Shown: positions 21,672-32,753 of the stretch, one piece after another
Layout: every line of letters begins with the position of its first letter
Position numbering within the stretch: position 1 is the first letter of the stretch
Assembly (NCBI GenBank): GCA_013368315.1
Contig: JAACJM010000019.1
Location: 310,001-374,000, forward strand
DNA: 64,000 bases
Direction: 5' to 3'
Origin: Tetrapyrgos nigripes
Lineage: Eukaryota; Basidiomycota; Agaricomycetes; Agaricales; Campanellaceae
Notes under the pieces: generated by a model
What the model was told of the DNA's origin: nothing
Database searches by the model: none
What the model saw: the letters and a program-made list of their open reading frames with translations, nothing else
Translations under genes and position numbers: made by a program

Positions 21672-22678
21672 ATGAAGTCCTCCGTCGCCGCTGCTGCTGT
21701 TGTTCTCGCCGCCTCTGGTGCTCTCGCCCAGGACATGACCATCAACACTCCGTAAGCCCTTGCCTACAACCTGCCCAAACTTTGTTCAACTCGTTCTCTC
21801 CTAGCAATTCACTGGTGCAGTGTCTGCCTCAGCTCCTTACGTGGTCAGGAGGAAGTCGTACGTCGTCGTTTCACCTAGTATGCTTCGTATGCTAACCTGT
21901 TTTTTCCAGCTCCCTACTTTTTGGTACGCCTTTGCACATCCATCTCCGCAGCTTTTCTCTTATTCAATTTTCAACTTTCTCACCTATAGACGTGCGTCGC
22001 ATTCATTCTCTATCTAAACTCTCTTTCTCAATCCCTTTCACAGTGTTACACCTGGTGGCCAGCCTGGTGCCTCCCCCATTGTTGACCTTGGTCAACAGAC
22101 CGGCACCTCATTGACCTGGGTGGTTAACGTTGCTCAGGGTTGGTCTAATCTCACTGTGTGTCTGCTTTCAATGATTGATTGTTCCGTAGGAACCTCCGTC
22201 GGCCTCGAGATTCGTGATAGCACTGGTCTGACTGCCCAGAGTGCTCCCGTCACCATACAAAACAGCTGTTAGTATCTGTGTTTCTTATGGATTTCGCTTT
22301 TGGCTGATTCAAACCGTACTACAGCGAATAGCACTTGCGTTGGCCAAGCTGCCGAAACCGCTGCTGCGTCTGGTTCCGCTGGTGCGACTAGTGGTGCGAC
22401 TGGTGGTGCGACTCAGGGTAGCAGTACTGGTTCTGGTTCTGGTTCCACCACCAACACTGGTTCCGGGAGCTCCCCCACCCAGTATGCGTTCTTCCCCCTC
22501 GAATTTACGACTGTTCTAATAAATTGCCCGCAGGACCAAGCCAACTAGCACCACCGGCTCTGCCTCTGGTTCCAATACCTCATCTGGTGCTGGATCCGCC
22601 AACACAAACGGTGCTTCCAACACTCAGCTCAACGTTGCCGGTGCAATCGGTGCTGCGGTCCTCGCCTTTTTTGTCTAA
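21672..22678 (+). CDS. Kre9/Knh1-like Ser/Thr/Gly-rich GPI-anchored cell-surface protein with a 2-nt exon
   Basis: Small surface protein of the family with an N-terminal Ig-like Kre9/Knh1 domain, thought to act in cell-wall glucan structure. Signal peptide MKSSVAAAAVVLAASGALA, then VQCLPQLLTWSGGSPPYFL, TVTPGGQPGASPIVDLG and a VGLEIRDSTGLTAQSAPVTI strand. A low-complexity Ser/Gly/Thr stalk and a hydrophobic end (VAGAIGAAVLAFFV) suited to GPI attachment follow. Exons: 21672-21751, 21805-21857, 21910-21923, 21990-21991, 22044-22138, 22190-22267, 22325-22481, 22534-22678. The total is 624 nt, 207 residues. Without the 2-nt exon the frame fails and meets a stop within exon 5. Confidence 0.82.
21990..21991 (+). 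other. Candidate 2-nt microexon (AC)
   Basis: Flanked by ACCTATAG and GTGCGTCG. It divides what would be a 120-nt intron into two ordinary introns of 66 nt (21924-21989) and 52 nt (21992-22043), each with a branch-like sequence (TTCAAC; CTAAAC). AC plus the first T of the next exon gives Thr between FL and VTPGG. Confidence 0.6.
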
Positions 22679-23815
22679 GCAGAACCCGGACTTTTTTGCC
22701 TGACCCTAAGAGGAGTCTCTCTTTGATCCCTTCGGAGTTGTTGTTCCTTTTGTTAAGTAGTGGTGTCGTTCCCCAACTACATTGCATTTTTGATGTTGTC
22801 TTAATCTCCCGGTTTCCTTGTTACCCAACCACATGAACTATTTTACCCAGTTTCTCTCTATTCGAAACACCTCTTTCTGAGTTACCCTTTCTTTGATCTC
22901 CGGATAGAATTTTTCTCTACCGGACAATATCGTAATAGTCCTCGTGAAATTTTCAATTTGTATCCGACATTCGTTTGACGATGTTTTCCATGTTGTAGAC
23001 AACCGATTGAGCTCCAAGTTGGATACTTCCATCCTCTACCTGGTTCTATACATGTATATAGCCCCGGCCGCTAGATCCGCCTGAGGATCCACAAATAGCC
23101 ACATTCATTTCCTTGTTCTTGAAAAGTTTCCGATCTGGCAGTCAGGATGGAAAATGTCAAGTTTTGGATACTCCCCTAAAGACGGCGTCTATCGGCCCAT
23201 AATGATATATGTTCTTGTAAAATGCAAAAATACACAAAACATGTATGCCAAGTACCTATCAGTGATGACGCCGAAAATACAAAAATATCCGCTCGGCAGA
23301 AAGGCGTACAGAAACACACCTTTTTACAGATATATCTTATATCAGTAGTAATGATGTGATCTATCCGTCGAGCGGATATTTTTGTCTTTTCGGCGTGAAT
23401 TCACCCACGACTGATGTGTTGTGCTAGGTACACAGGAACAGAAGAATAAAATACAGAGAACTTGCATAAGTAAAAAGCAGTAAAATAAGTAGAAGGTACA
23501 GAGTTGTGGATATATTGTTGATGTCGAGGTAAATGTCTAAACGAGAAAAAAAAAAAAGGGCTAAATGCAGAGAAAGAGAGTTGGCAAAAAGAGTCAAGTA
23601 TGTAGAGTACATAGGTCGTAAATCTCGTGATAGGTTATACTGAATATAGTAAATACGTTAGGTGATTGCAAAAAGAAAACGATGAATGCATAGGGAAACC
23701 AAGAGAATCAAATACATAGAAAAAGCAGGAATCATTATCCAAGGAGAGTGAAGCCAGAAACGTGATTGCATGTCATGGACTGCCAGAAGAAAAAGGAAAG
23801 AAAAAAATAGACCTT
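22679..23815. other. Intergenic region with a foldback element
   Basis: Convergent 3' flanks of the GPI protein and the RING ligase. Apart from the inverted-repeat element at 23268-23396 it is AT-rich with no supported gene. Confidence 0.5.
23268..23396. mobile_element. MITE-like foldback element (28-bp inverted repeats)
   Basis: Arms at 23268-23295 and 23369-23396 are reverse complements over 28 bp with one mismatch; the shared core is ACAAAAATATCCGCTCG. Just outside, GTACCTA (23252-23258) and TAGGTAC (about 23425-23431) form a further outer inverted match, so the true element may be about 180 bp. There is no coding capacity. Confidence 0.62.
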
Positions 23816-26800
23816 TCAGGGCATGTAGCGATGCCACGGCGCCCGAGAAGTATCATCTTCGTCCTGATTACGGCCGTTGTCATTAGCTTCGCTTCCAGAC
23901 CCAGCTCTGCTCCCGCTTCCACTTCCCTGCTGAGGAGGCTCATGATCCCCTGCCGAATTATTCGCTTCGCCAGCGCTGCGGCGGCGGCGACTGTAACCAT
24001 TAGAGTTTGCAACAGCGCGCATATAAGCAACAGGACCGAGGCCTGCGATGGATGATGTTCCAGGTCTCGGACCAGCCGAGACTGATGTTGAGGTAGATGA
24101 AGGTGAGTTTCCGTAGGTGGGGATAAAGCGGCCATGATGAGTATGGCTATTGCCGCTAAACTCGCTGCTGTTGGTACGACTTCGACTCGGATCCGCTTCA
24201 GTTGGATTAACGCCGTCGGAATTGCCTGGTTCACTAGGCCTCCGCGCTGCACGTCGGAAACGGAAATTCCATCGCACATGGTCAGGAAGTGGACGTGGGT
24301 GAGCCGAGGACGATGATGATGATGCCATGCTGAAAGAGAAGGGTGGAGAAGGCGAAGGCGATGCCATGACTGATTTCCTACAAACTGGACATGTCGAAGC
24401 ACCTTTGAGCCATTGCTGCAGAACAAATTTAGTCTAGTGAAGAAAAATCTATGTCATTGGAATACAGACCTCCAGACAGGATTTATGAAGCCAATGTAAG
24501 CACTCTTTCAACTTGAGCACAGGATCCAGGGATTTGTACTAGACGACAAAATTCAGTCAAAACTCAGGAAAAGAGAAGCAGATACACGTACATCATCCAG
24601 GCAAATGGGACATCGTTTATCACAATCTTCTGTCATCCAATCTTTGAAGAACGCAGTATCCAATCCAGCCACAATGTGATCGGGTGTACCTCGAGGCTTG
24701 ACTTCTCCCAGCCTTGCGTCGAGCAATGAGAGCGATTCGTATGAATTGTCGAAGTCTTCGTCACGCTAGAATACGAACACAGAAGTTAATTTCATGATAG
24801 AACTAGCAAGGCATGGTCCACGGAACTTACCACAAAGTCACCGAAAGAGAAAGCACCCGGGCGAGTTCTCCTCGGAGGGAGCAGCATTTCATTGAACAAA
24901 TCATCACCAAACGAGACCGGATTCCTATTGCGAAAACCAAGAAAAGTTCGAGCTGCTCTGAGACGTTCTTGAGTAGCCTCCAGTCTAGCTTCCAGTCTAT
25001 CAGATGGTCGAGTGGGAGAAGGCTGGCGGGAGTCTCTCGTGCGCATATAATCCGCAAGACTAGCGGAGAATGGGTTTGCCAAAGATCCAGGTGTACTGCC
25101 ACGACTAGCGCGCCAAGCACGAGAAGTATTGCTGGTGTTGCTGCTTTCCTCGAGGGCACCCCATAAAGACGATGTCGATGAGGGAGAAGGTGCATTGGCA
25201 CTCCGTTCACGACGATACCGGTCAATGAGTTGCTGTGAACGAGCCTCTGAAAGACCATCGTGCCTGAGAACTTCAATGGCATGATTAAATCCTTCGGATT
25301 CACCAGGCGCTGAGCTAGACTGTGAGCGGCTTGACGGTAGATCGGGACCATGGAGAAGAGAGGCATCCATTCTGGCATGATTTCGAATCACTCTGTGCAA
25401 ATCATCTGGTCTCTGACGATTTTGTTCTTCTGCAAAGGACCGGGGAAAGGGGCTCAGTGAACGTGGAGCAGGTAGTGATATACGACGATTGAGGCTGAAT
25501 GGATTTTCTCTGGCTTCTCTGTAAGTGTTGGGTGACGAAGTTGTGCTTGTAGGAATGGTCCTATGGGTATGGCCCGGTCGGAGGATCTGAAAATGACGTA
25601 CGTCAGGAAAGAACAGCAAGTCTACAATTGACCGATACTTACTCTGGTCTCAGCGATATCCGAGGCTCTCAGCGTCGACAGATCGGGCCCAAGAGGTTCA
25701 AAATCATCATCAAATGTAAACGGAGGAATAACAGGTGGGATCTGCGCTTGCTGTCGGGTGCTCCTCAATCTTCCATGGTCAACCATCCGTTGCATTGTAG
25801 TCCTGAAAGGTCCCGGTGCGAATGCATCCACATCAATGACACCTCTTGCAGGTGGAGCTCGAGCATCAGTAACAGGATTTGAAGAAGAACCAGAACTAGA
25901 ATGATGATGAGCTGAAGGCCGGGGGATCCTTGAGGGCGCATTTGAACTGAAATCCGCTCGACGCTCGGGCACTGCTGACTCTGGACTGGCCACTTCTGGA
26001 GAGAAGTTATCTGGGATGAACATGCTCGTGTCACCAAAGTCAGGCGGCGGAATAGAGGGAGGTGGGTTAGATCTAGACCGAAGGTGACGAGCCAAGGAGG
26101 AAGTCTGATCAGGCAAGTCGCTGCTGGATGACCACCGATTTCTATCTTCATGGGAGGAAAGTAGTGGAACTCTTTCGCTCTCGTCGCCTTCCCGACGTTG
26201 AGCCTCATATTCAGGCAGGTCGAGGTCACCATTGCTGGTGATGGTTCTGATAATATCGGAAATAGTCGAACTCTGGGAGTCAAAGAATCCACTCGACTCC
26301 TGCCGCGATGTTGACCTCGATTCGTTAGGAAATGACCAGGATGGACTATGATTGTGGGAACGTGACAGCTGCTCGCGAGAATCAGAGTTCGCTTGAAGAG
26401 CCATTTCGATACGTCTTAGCCTTTCTTCCGCGACTCTCTGAAATGAGGTAGCACCACGATCAATGTCCATATCACTATCTCGCTGCGGTTCTCTCTCTCT
26501 CTCGTAGAGTGACGAGTTGTAATGACGTGAATGCAAACGTGTGGACGGCCGTCTGTGCTCGTCATCATTCAGTCGCTCTTGATGCTGAGTTTCCCTATCA
26601 ACAGAGTCCAGAATTTCCACAATGGCCTGGGGAAGGGCAGGAGGACTCCGGCTGCGGTATTGATAAGGTAAAGGAGGAAGTACTGGAGAGTCCGAATCAT
26701 GTCTATCGTATAATGACCGGGTAATGTCATGGTGAATGGCATTGAGACGACGAGGTATAATTCCCGACTGAGATGCCCGATCCGCGTCACTCGTAGCTGA

Positions 26801-29505
26801 TGCATGACTGTGTGATGAATACTGTTCCATCAGTTCAGCTCGTGCGGTCCGACGTCTGAGTTCTGCTGCATTTTCAGTCAGCAGGGAATTTGATGCGCCA
26901 GGGCGAGGGCCAGAAATACGGGAGCGATTTCGGCGAACACCAGGAGTGAAAGAACTCGATAGAGAAGAAGCTTGTCCTAGGTCAGAAGCTTGAAGAGGTG
27001 GGTTAGTTGCGCATAAAATAAGAGATGAGAGTCCCTTACTGAAAGCTCGAGATGCACTTCTCCAATCTGAAAGCAACATCAGCATGTAGATTATTCTATA
27101 TTACAAAGACGTACCAGAGTCTCCGGAGTCGAATAGAGATGACCCTGGCCTTGTTCTCATTCTTCTGGATTGACGATAATTTCTCTCTGAGTCCGAGATC
27201 TCTGGACCACTATCGGTATCATCACGGGCACTTTCATCTCGGTCTACGTCCATACTGTCCCAGCCGTTAAGTTGGCTTTCAATATCGAGGCGAAGTTCAT
27301 GATTCCTTCGTTCTCTTTCTCTTTGCCGCTGTCTCTCTCTAGCCCGGAACGCATCGTTCCAGGAGAACTGCCAAACGTCTGATGAGGACTGGCGGGTTTC
27401 AGTGCCATCTTGGATTGTGAAAGGATCCGAATATTCAGTATACGGAATAAAACCCCAGGATGACTGTGGAAACGCACCTGGGACCCGCCGAGACCATTGC
27501 GTCCTTGACCTCTCCAAATCCACTCCGGTGTCAAGGTCATGAGTTCTGCGTTCAGTCAGAGATGATCTCATACTGTGATTCATCGTCTCCCTTTCCCTAT
27601 TATCTAGCATGAGTCTCGCTCTCCTTGCTTGTCGTGAAGCCTCATCTCGATCTCTGTCTTCAGAAGAGAATGCGAAATGACCTGCATTCCGCGTGGCATC
27701 ATTGGTTCTCGAACTGCCTGTTGCTATCTCGGGGTAGAAATAGATATCTGACAAGGGAATAGCGGGACGAGGAGCAATAGGGGGTTCATCTTCTCCTCCT
27801 TCCCAGGTATCGCCAAAATCAAGACGGGGAGGGCCGGTTGTTGAAGATGAGGTGGCTGCATCAGTATTTGATGAACTGTCTTCGAACCATCTCGTAAGAT
27901 CCCTACTGAACGAAGACTGTCTGCGCAGCCCACGTTGGAGAGATCGACGGCGTTGTTCAATCGAATTATCAATCTGCTGAATTTGGCGCCATAGAGGTGG
28001 TCTCCCACCGCTTGCAGTCGAGCTACTTGCAACAGGAGTGCCAGTCACAGGTTCACTGTCGCCAGAGTCCCACAAAGGATCCGAAAATTGTATGGGAGAG
28101 AGTCTGGAGGGAGGAGAAAGTGGCATGGAAGGGGTATTTGTTTCGGGTGCTGAATCATCTAGTAGTTCTCTGATGGCTAAGGACGGATTTCGAGTACGCT
28201 GTGGTTGTGGCATAGTCGTGGTCGGGGTAGTATCACTGGGTACAGAGTTTGATAGAAGAGGATCCAGGCTAGGTGATGGAAAATCTGAAGACAAAATGGA
28301 GGAGCCGGGAATTGCTACGGACAACGTGGTGAGACTTCGCGCAGTTCCTCGGCGGTTGGACACAGTAGAAGCATTACTGCGAGGTCTGGCTGTCGATAAA
28401 GAAGATGACTCGCCCACATCGTCATAAGCACGATTGCTACTATCGCGGAAGGCATCCAGAGCCGAATTGACTCGTTCCCTGAAGGACGTGATGTCTCCGG
28501 TATCAAGGGCGGCATTAAGACGTTCTGTGAAAGAAAGATCTCTTTCTCTTCGCGATACGGCGTCCGCATCATTTCGAGGTTCTACGGCATCGAGTAATGC
28601 GCTGGAAGGTGGTGTCTCTATAGTGGTGCCTGTATATGTATCAATGAACAGAAGAAGTGAAATCTGAATGTCGAAAGACGCACCGGAATTGGCCGAGTCG
28701 AAGGATTCTGAGACAAACAGAGGCTCAGAAAGGGTAGAAGAAGAGAGGGTAGAAGAAGAGCGTTGCACAGGAGATGGGAGTCGCGGCGGTACGTCTAAAA
28801 CCAAGATGACTGAGTAAGGAAGTAAGGCACAGTATTGTGACACGTACCTGGAGCTCGTCGTGCAGGGTAGAGGCTCCCAGGGATCACAGGCATTGGTTGG
28901 GCAGTTGAATCAAGAAACGGGATAGATGAGGTAGATTCCTCAAGGACGAGTGGTGGCAGGGTCGGGGGAGGACTGGGCGATCTAAGAATAGTAGATGGTC
29001 GATGCAGAGACTCCAGACTACTGAGTTCCTCAAGCGATAATCGATAGTCCTCGTCAGACACTGGGAATGAAGCTTCGGATGGCTGGAGCTGAGCGTCTTC
29101 TTGTTGATAATCTGGCATCTCAATATCCTGAATGTCTGGAGTTGGGATTCTGGGAGGAGATACGGCCGAAGATACTGCAGTGACGCCAGAGGGCCCGTCA
29201 CTGCTACCTTCGCTGATGCTGGTTTCGCTGGATCCCGAGGTGAATGTCGCAGACGATACCGAGCTCCTCAACGAATCATCGCCCTCTGAAAGACTACTCG
29301 CACTCCTCGCTCTTTTGTTTCGAGAATGCCGTCCATTGCCTGACTGCCTGCTTGAGCCACTCCCACTGCTGCCTGCCTCAGGACCTCCCACTGGACTCTC
29401 TAAGTCGAAACCGAATTGTTCAAAGGAGCGTTTGAAGGAAGTTGTATTGGATGGAAGTGCCAGATGAAGCTGAGGGGGCCCTCCCGGTCCTGGAGAATTG
29501 GACAT
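23816..29505 (-). CDS. Very large, mostly disordered RING-H2 E3 ubiquitin ligase
   Basis: Predicted E3 ligase of roughly 1,700 residues. The first in-frame ATG is at 29505. Exons run down the minus strand through long Ser/Arg/Pro-rich segments without recognisable folds (28.8-29.5, 27.1-28.8, 25.6-27.1 and 24.8-25.6 kb). The RING lies near the C-terminus, split by two introns: RCPICLDD (about 24600), then YKSLDPVLKLKECLHWLHKSCLE, then QWLKGASTCPVCRK (about 24390). Cys and His spacing fits RING-H2. A further Ser/Gly-rich tail follows, with FRFRRAARRP and SRRRRSAGE. Short basic clusters such as SRNKRARSAS suggest nuclear targeting. The substrate is unknown. The N-terminal exon chain is less certain than the RING. 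Confidence 0.8.
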
Positions 29506-30204
29506 GGTGGGTGAAAGGAAGCGTGAGGGTGCCGTCCGGCTGGACAAAAGTGGATTATGATATTAGTCCTTGTTCTGCTGCAACATTCATCGATATTCAT
29601 CTCGCAGGCCTCAAATATTCAACTACTCGACGATGCATCTCTTTCTTTGGATCATCAGCGGAATGCATTCGCGACCAGACACCAGCCCTATTCAGCTACA
29701 GTCCGCAAGCGTCCTTGTGATTGCAAGTCTGTTAGATTGACAATTTTCCGTCTGCATGTCATTGCCAGCGAGAAATCTCCGGACCTTTTCGCCATTGTAG
29801 AACGATCTAAGACGACTCTCTACCGTCTAACGCGAGCTTCTCCGAGCAGCTACAACCTCTCTCGTCAAACTTGAGGGCCATGTAGACTTAGAAGTCTGCA
29901 AGACACCGTACATCGCAGCTGCGCTTTCGTCTTGACAAATCCCCGGTCTTTTCCCGTTCTTAGCGTCAATGACCTATATTGGTTACCCCTTATGACATCT
30001 AACTTCCCTTGCATTTTAAGAAGTTTAATACCCCACAGTTCACCGGAATCTGTATACCAGCTGGAGTTCGCTAAAACTATGGCATCTGACACTGTCTACA
30101 GAACGAGCCTCGTGCTTATAATCACTGAATTCCCAAATCTCAACGACTTGCTCCTTGCTGTCGTTCCACCCACTCCCGAGTTTCGTGTGTCATCTTAGAC
30201 TCTC
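29506..30204. promoter_or_regulatory. Bidirectional promoter region, RING ligase / sugar transporter
   Basis: Divergent starts at 29505 and 30205. Open frames such as 29557-29874 (plus) are short and carry no family signal. No obvious TATA or repeat was seen. Confidence 0.4.
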
Positions 30205-32687
30205 ATGCCTACACGAGTTCCAGAATGGACCATCGTCGATTTTATTCACAGGGGCCCTTGGTGGACTAATCGAGGTGAGCCGCGCATCTCGATACACATC
30301 ATACGACTCTGACAGGCTTGTATCAGGCATTTTACTCCTCAACATATGTCTGATCCTTCCCCTTCTCACATCAATCATAAACGGCCTTGATTCTTCTCTG
30401 GTAAACGGACTCCAGATCAGTCCTGATTGGCAGGAGTTCTTCGGTCATCCTCAGGGGAAAAATCTCGGTAATCCCAGGATCCTTCTCACTCCTTGCTCAG
30501 ACCGTTGACCATGTCTATATAGGTCTGATTAACTGCGCACAAAATATCGGAGGGCTTGTGGTCTGTCCTTGCTGGTATAATTGCGCATTTTCGAGTGAAT
30601 CTGACGCCTTTTATAGGGCATGCCTTTCACTCCATTCGCCTCTGATATACTGGGAAGACGAGCAGCATTGTTCATGGGATCATTGATCATGCTTGCGGGT
30701 GTTGCAATGCAGTTTGCGTCCACCACCGTCAAGATGTTCATCGCATCGAGGGTACTCAGTGAGTGGCCATATGACAACTCGGATGAGCACGCGCTAACTT
30801 CACACAGTTGGCTTCGGCCTCACGTTCTGTATCAGCGCTGCTCCATTGTTATTGCTTGAACTATCTTATCCAACTCAGGTTTGTACTACACAGGCGGTTT
30901 GACAAACCTTTAGCTCACAGAATATTCCTTTGCAGCGGGGCAAAATTACGTCAATGTATAACTCTAGTTGGTATCTTGGAAGTGTCATTGCTGCATGGGT
31001 AACATCTTTCGACCTCTTTACATCTACAGATATCTAACACATTCACAGGCCTGCTTTGCGTCCTACGATCGTCAAGGAGGTAATAGTCAATGGACATGGC
31101 GCATACCTACATTAGTACAAGCTGCAGCTCCCATCGCTCAAGTCTGCTTAATATGGTACGACGTTCTCCACTTCGTCTTCAATCTTCTATTTCTCACCTA
31201 CAGTCAGGTTCATACCCGAATCACCTCGTTATCTAGTCTCCAAAGGCATGGTGCGCCTTCTGTGACAATCCATCTTACTTCCCATTGCCTCATCGTTATC
31301 GCAGGAAAGCAAAGCCAGCCGCATACTAGCTAAATACCACGCCAATGGTGGTAGCGAGCAGGACCCTCTCGTTGTCTTTGAACTTGCCCAAATTAGGCAT
31401 GCCATCCGAGCGGAGCAAGAGGTCAACAAAAGTACTTCTTACATGTCGCTGTTTTCGACTCCAGGAAATCGGAGACGTATGATGATTATTTTTGCTATCG
31501 CTATATTCTCTCAGTGGAGGTAAATAATTAACAACTCGGCTACAAAAGGAATGGTACTGAATGCAGCTTCTTAACAGTGGCAACGGTCTTGTGTCTTACT
31601 ACATTAATCTTGTGCTTGAGGGAGTCGGGGTAACGAGTACAGAAACGAAGGCGGCGATAAATGGAAGTTTACAGGTAATTGGAAGTCTTCTGAAGTTAAG
31701 CAAATGATTGATGGCATTGGTGCAGGTCTTTAACCTGATTGTCTCTCTCGCTGCTTCGTCTCTCGTAGATTGGGTCGGACGAAGGACGTTGTTCCTTGTT
31801 TCGAATACAGGGATGCTTATAGGTATGTCTGCATGCTTATAGGGTAAAGACATTCCCAAACTGACATACCTGGCATGTCAAGCTTTTGGTCTGTGGACCG
31901 TAACAGAGGCACTCTTCAACGCTCTCCAGAAGCCGGCTGCTGCAAAGGGTAAGTTCTTTTCTTCAAAATTGCAGGATCAGTGCAACTGATGTCGCATCTA
32001 GCCACTATTCCACTCATTTTCGTCTTTTATTTCTTCTATGATATTGCCTATACATCTTTATTGGTCTCCTATACGCTCGAAATTTTGCCATACAAAGTAA
32101 GAGCGAAAGGATTCGCGGTCATGCATATTACTATATACCTCACAACGTCCGTGCCTCTTGTGCTGCTTTCTCCCCCCAATTCTCACTCATTCGTCCTACA
32201 GCATATTCAATCAACTAGCAAACCCAGTTGCAATTGGTGCCATGGGGTGGTGGTATTACATTGTCTACTGCGGGCTCCTCGTAGGCGAACTCATCTTCGT
32301 GATTGTTTTTGTTGTAGAGACCAAAGGTAGTGGGCATAACTTGTATGGGTACTTGTATTGTTTGTCACTGACCCATCATTCTTAGGCCGAACACTCGAAG
32401 AAACAGCCACTATATTCGATGGAGAGGAGCCAGCGCAAGACCTCGTAAACATGGCAGGTGAAGCAGCTACAATGTCGATGATCAGCAGACCTATGGCTAC
32501 CTACCAAGACCCTGAACTATCAATTCCCGAGCTTGCCCGTTTCGATTCAAGGCATATTAACGATGGTCTTGAATACAAGCAGGATGACGAGTCAGAGGTG
32601 TACGAAATGAAGATGACTTTCAAAGAAAAGCCAGGGTCTCCTTCTACGGGGGTCAGTGGGTCTATGTCTTCAAACTTTGGCAGATGA
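30205..32687 (+). CDS. MFS sugar transporter (lactose-permease type)
   Basis: Twelve-helix plasma-membrane transporter of the fungal sugar-porter family, the group often annotated as lactose permease or hexose transporter. Exon 1 (30205-30274) gives a short N-terminus ending GPWWTNRG. Exon 2 starts after TTGTATCAG with ILLLNICLILPLLTSIINGLD. Landmarks: PFTPFASDILGRRAALFMG (loop 2-3 signature), FIPESPRYLVSKG, FSQWSGNGLVSYYIN, SLVDWVGRRTLFLVSNTGM and VVETKGRTLEE. The tail of about 75 residues is cytoplasmic. At least nine introns. The sugar cannot be told from sequence. It converges with an alpha-amylase 66 bp away, which may hint at joint glucan/maltose use. Confidence 0.86.
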
Positions 32688-32753
32688 AACATATATCTAG
32701 TAGTAGACGTGTATTATATAGGTGTCAAGATTCGATTATGAACCCCAAGCCTT

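Noticed and set aside
21961..21991. Alternative 40-nt exon (CTTTTC to AGAC) instead of the 2-nt exon
   Set aside because: It is open but leaves the next exon out of frame, which meets a stop.
24827..25378. Minus-strand 183-codon frame overlapping the RING ligase
   Set aside because: Shadow of the disordered exon at 24.8-25.6 kb; no independent signals.
25765..26292. Minus-strand 175-codon frame overlapping the RING ligase
   Set aside because: Out of frame with the consistent Ser/Arg-rich exon chain; composition looks like a shifted shadow.
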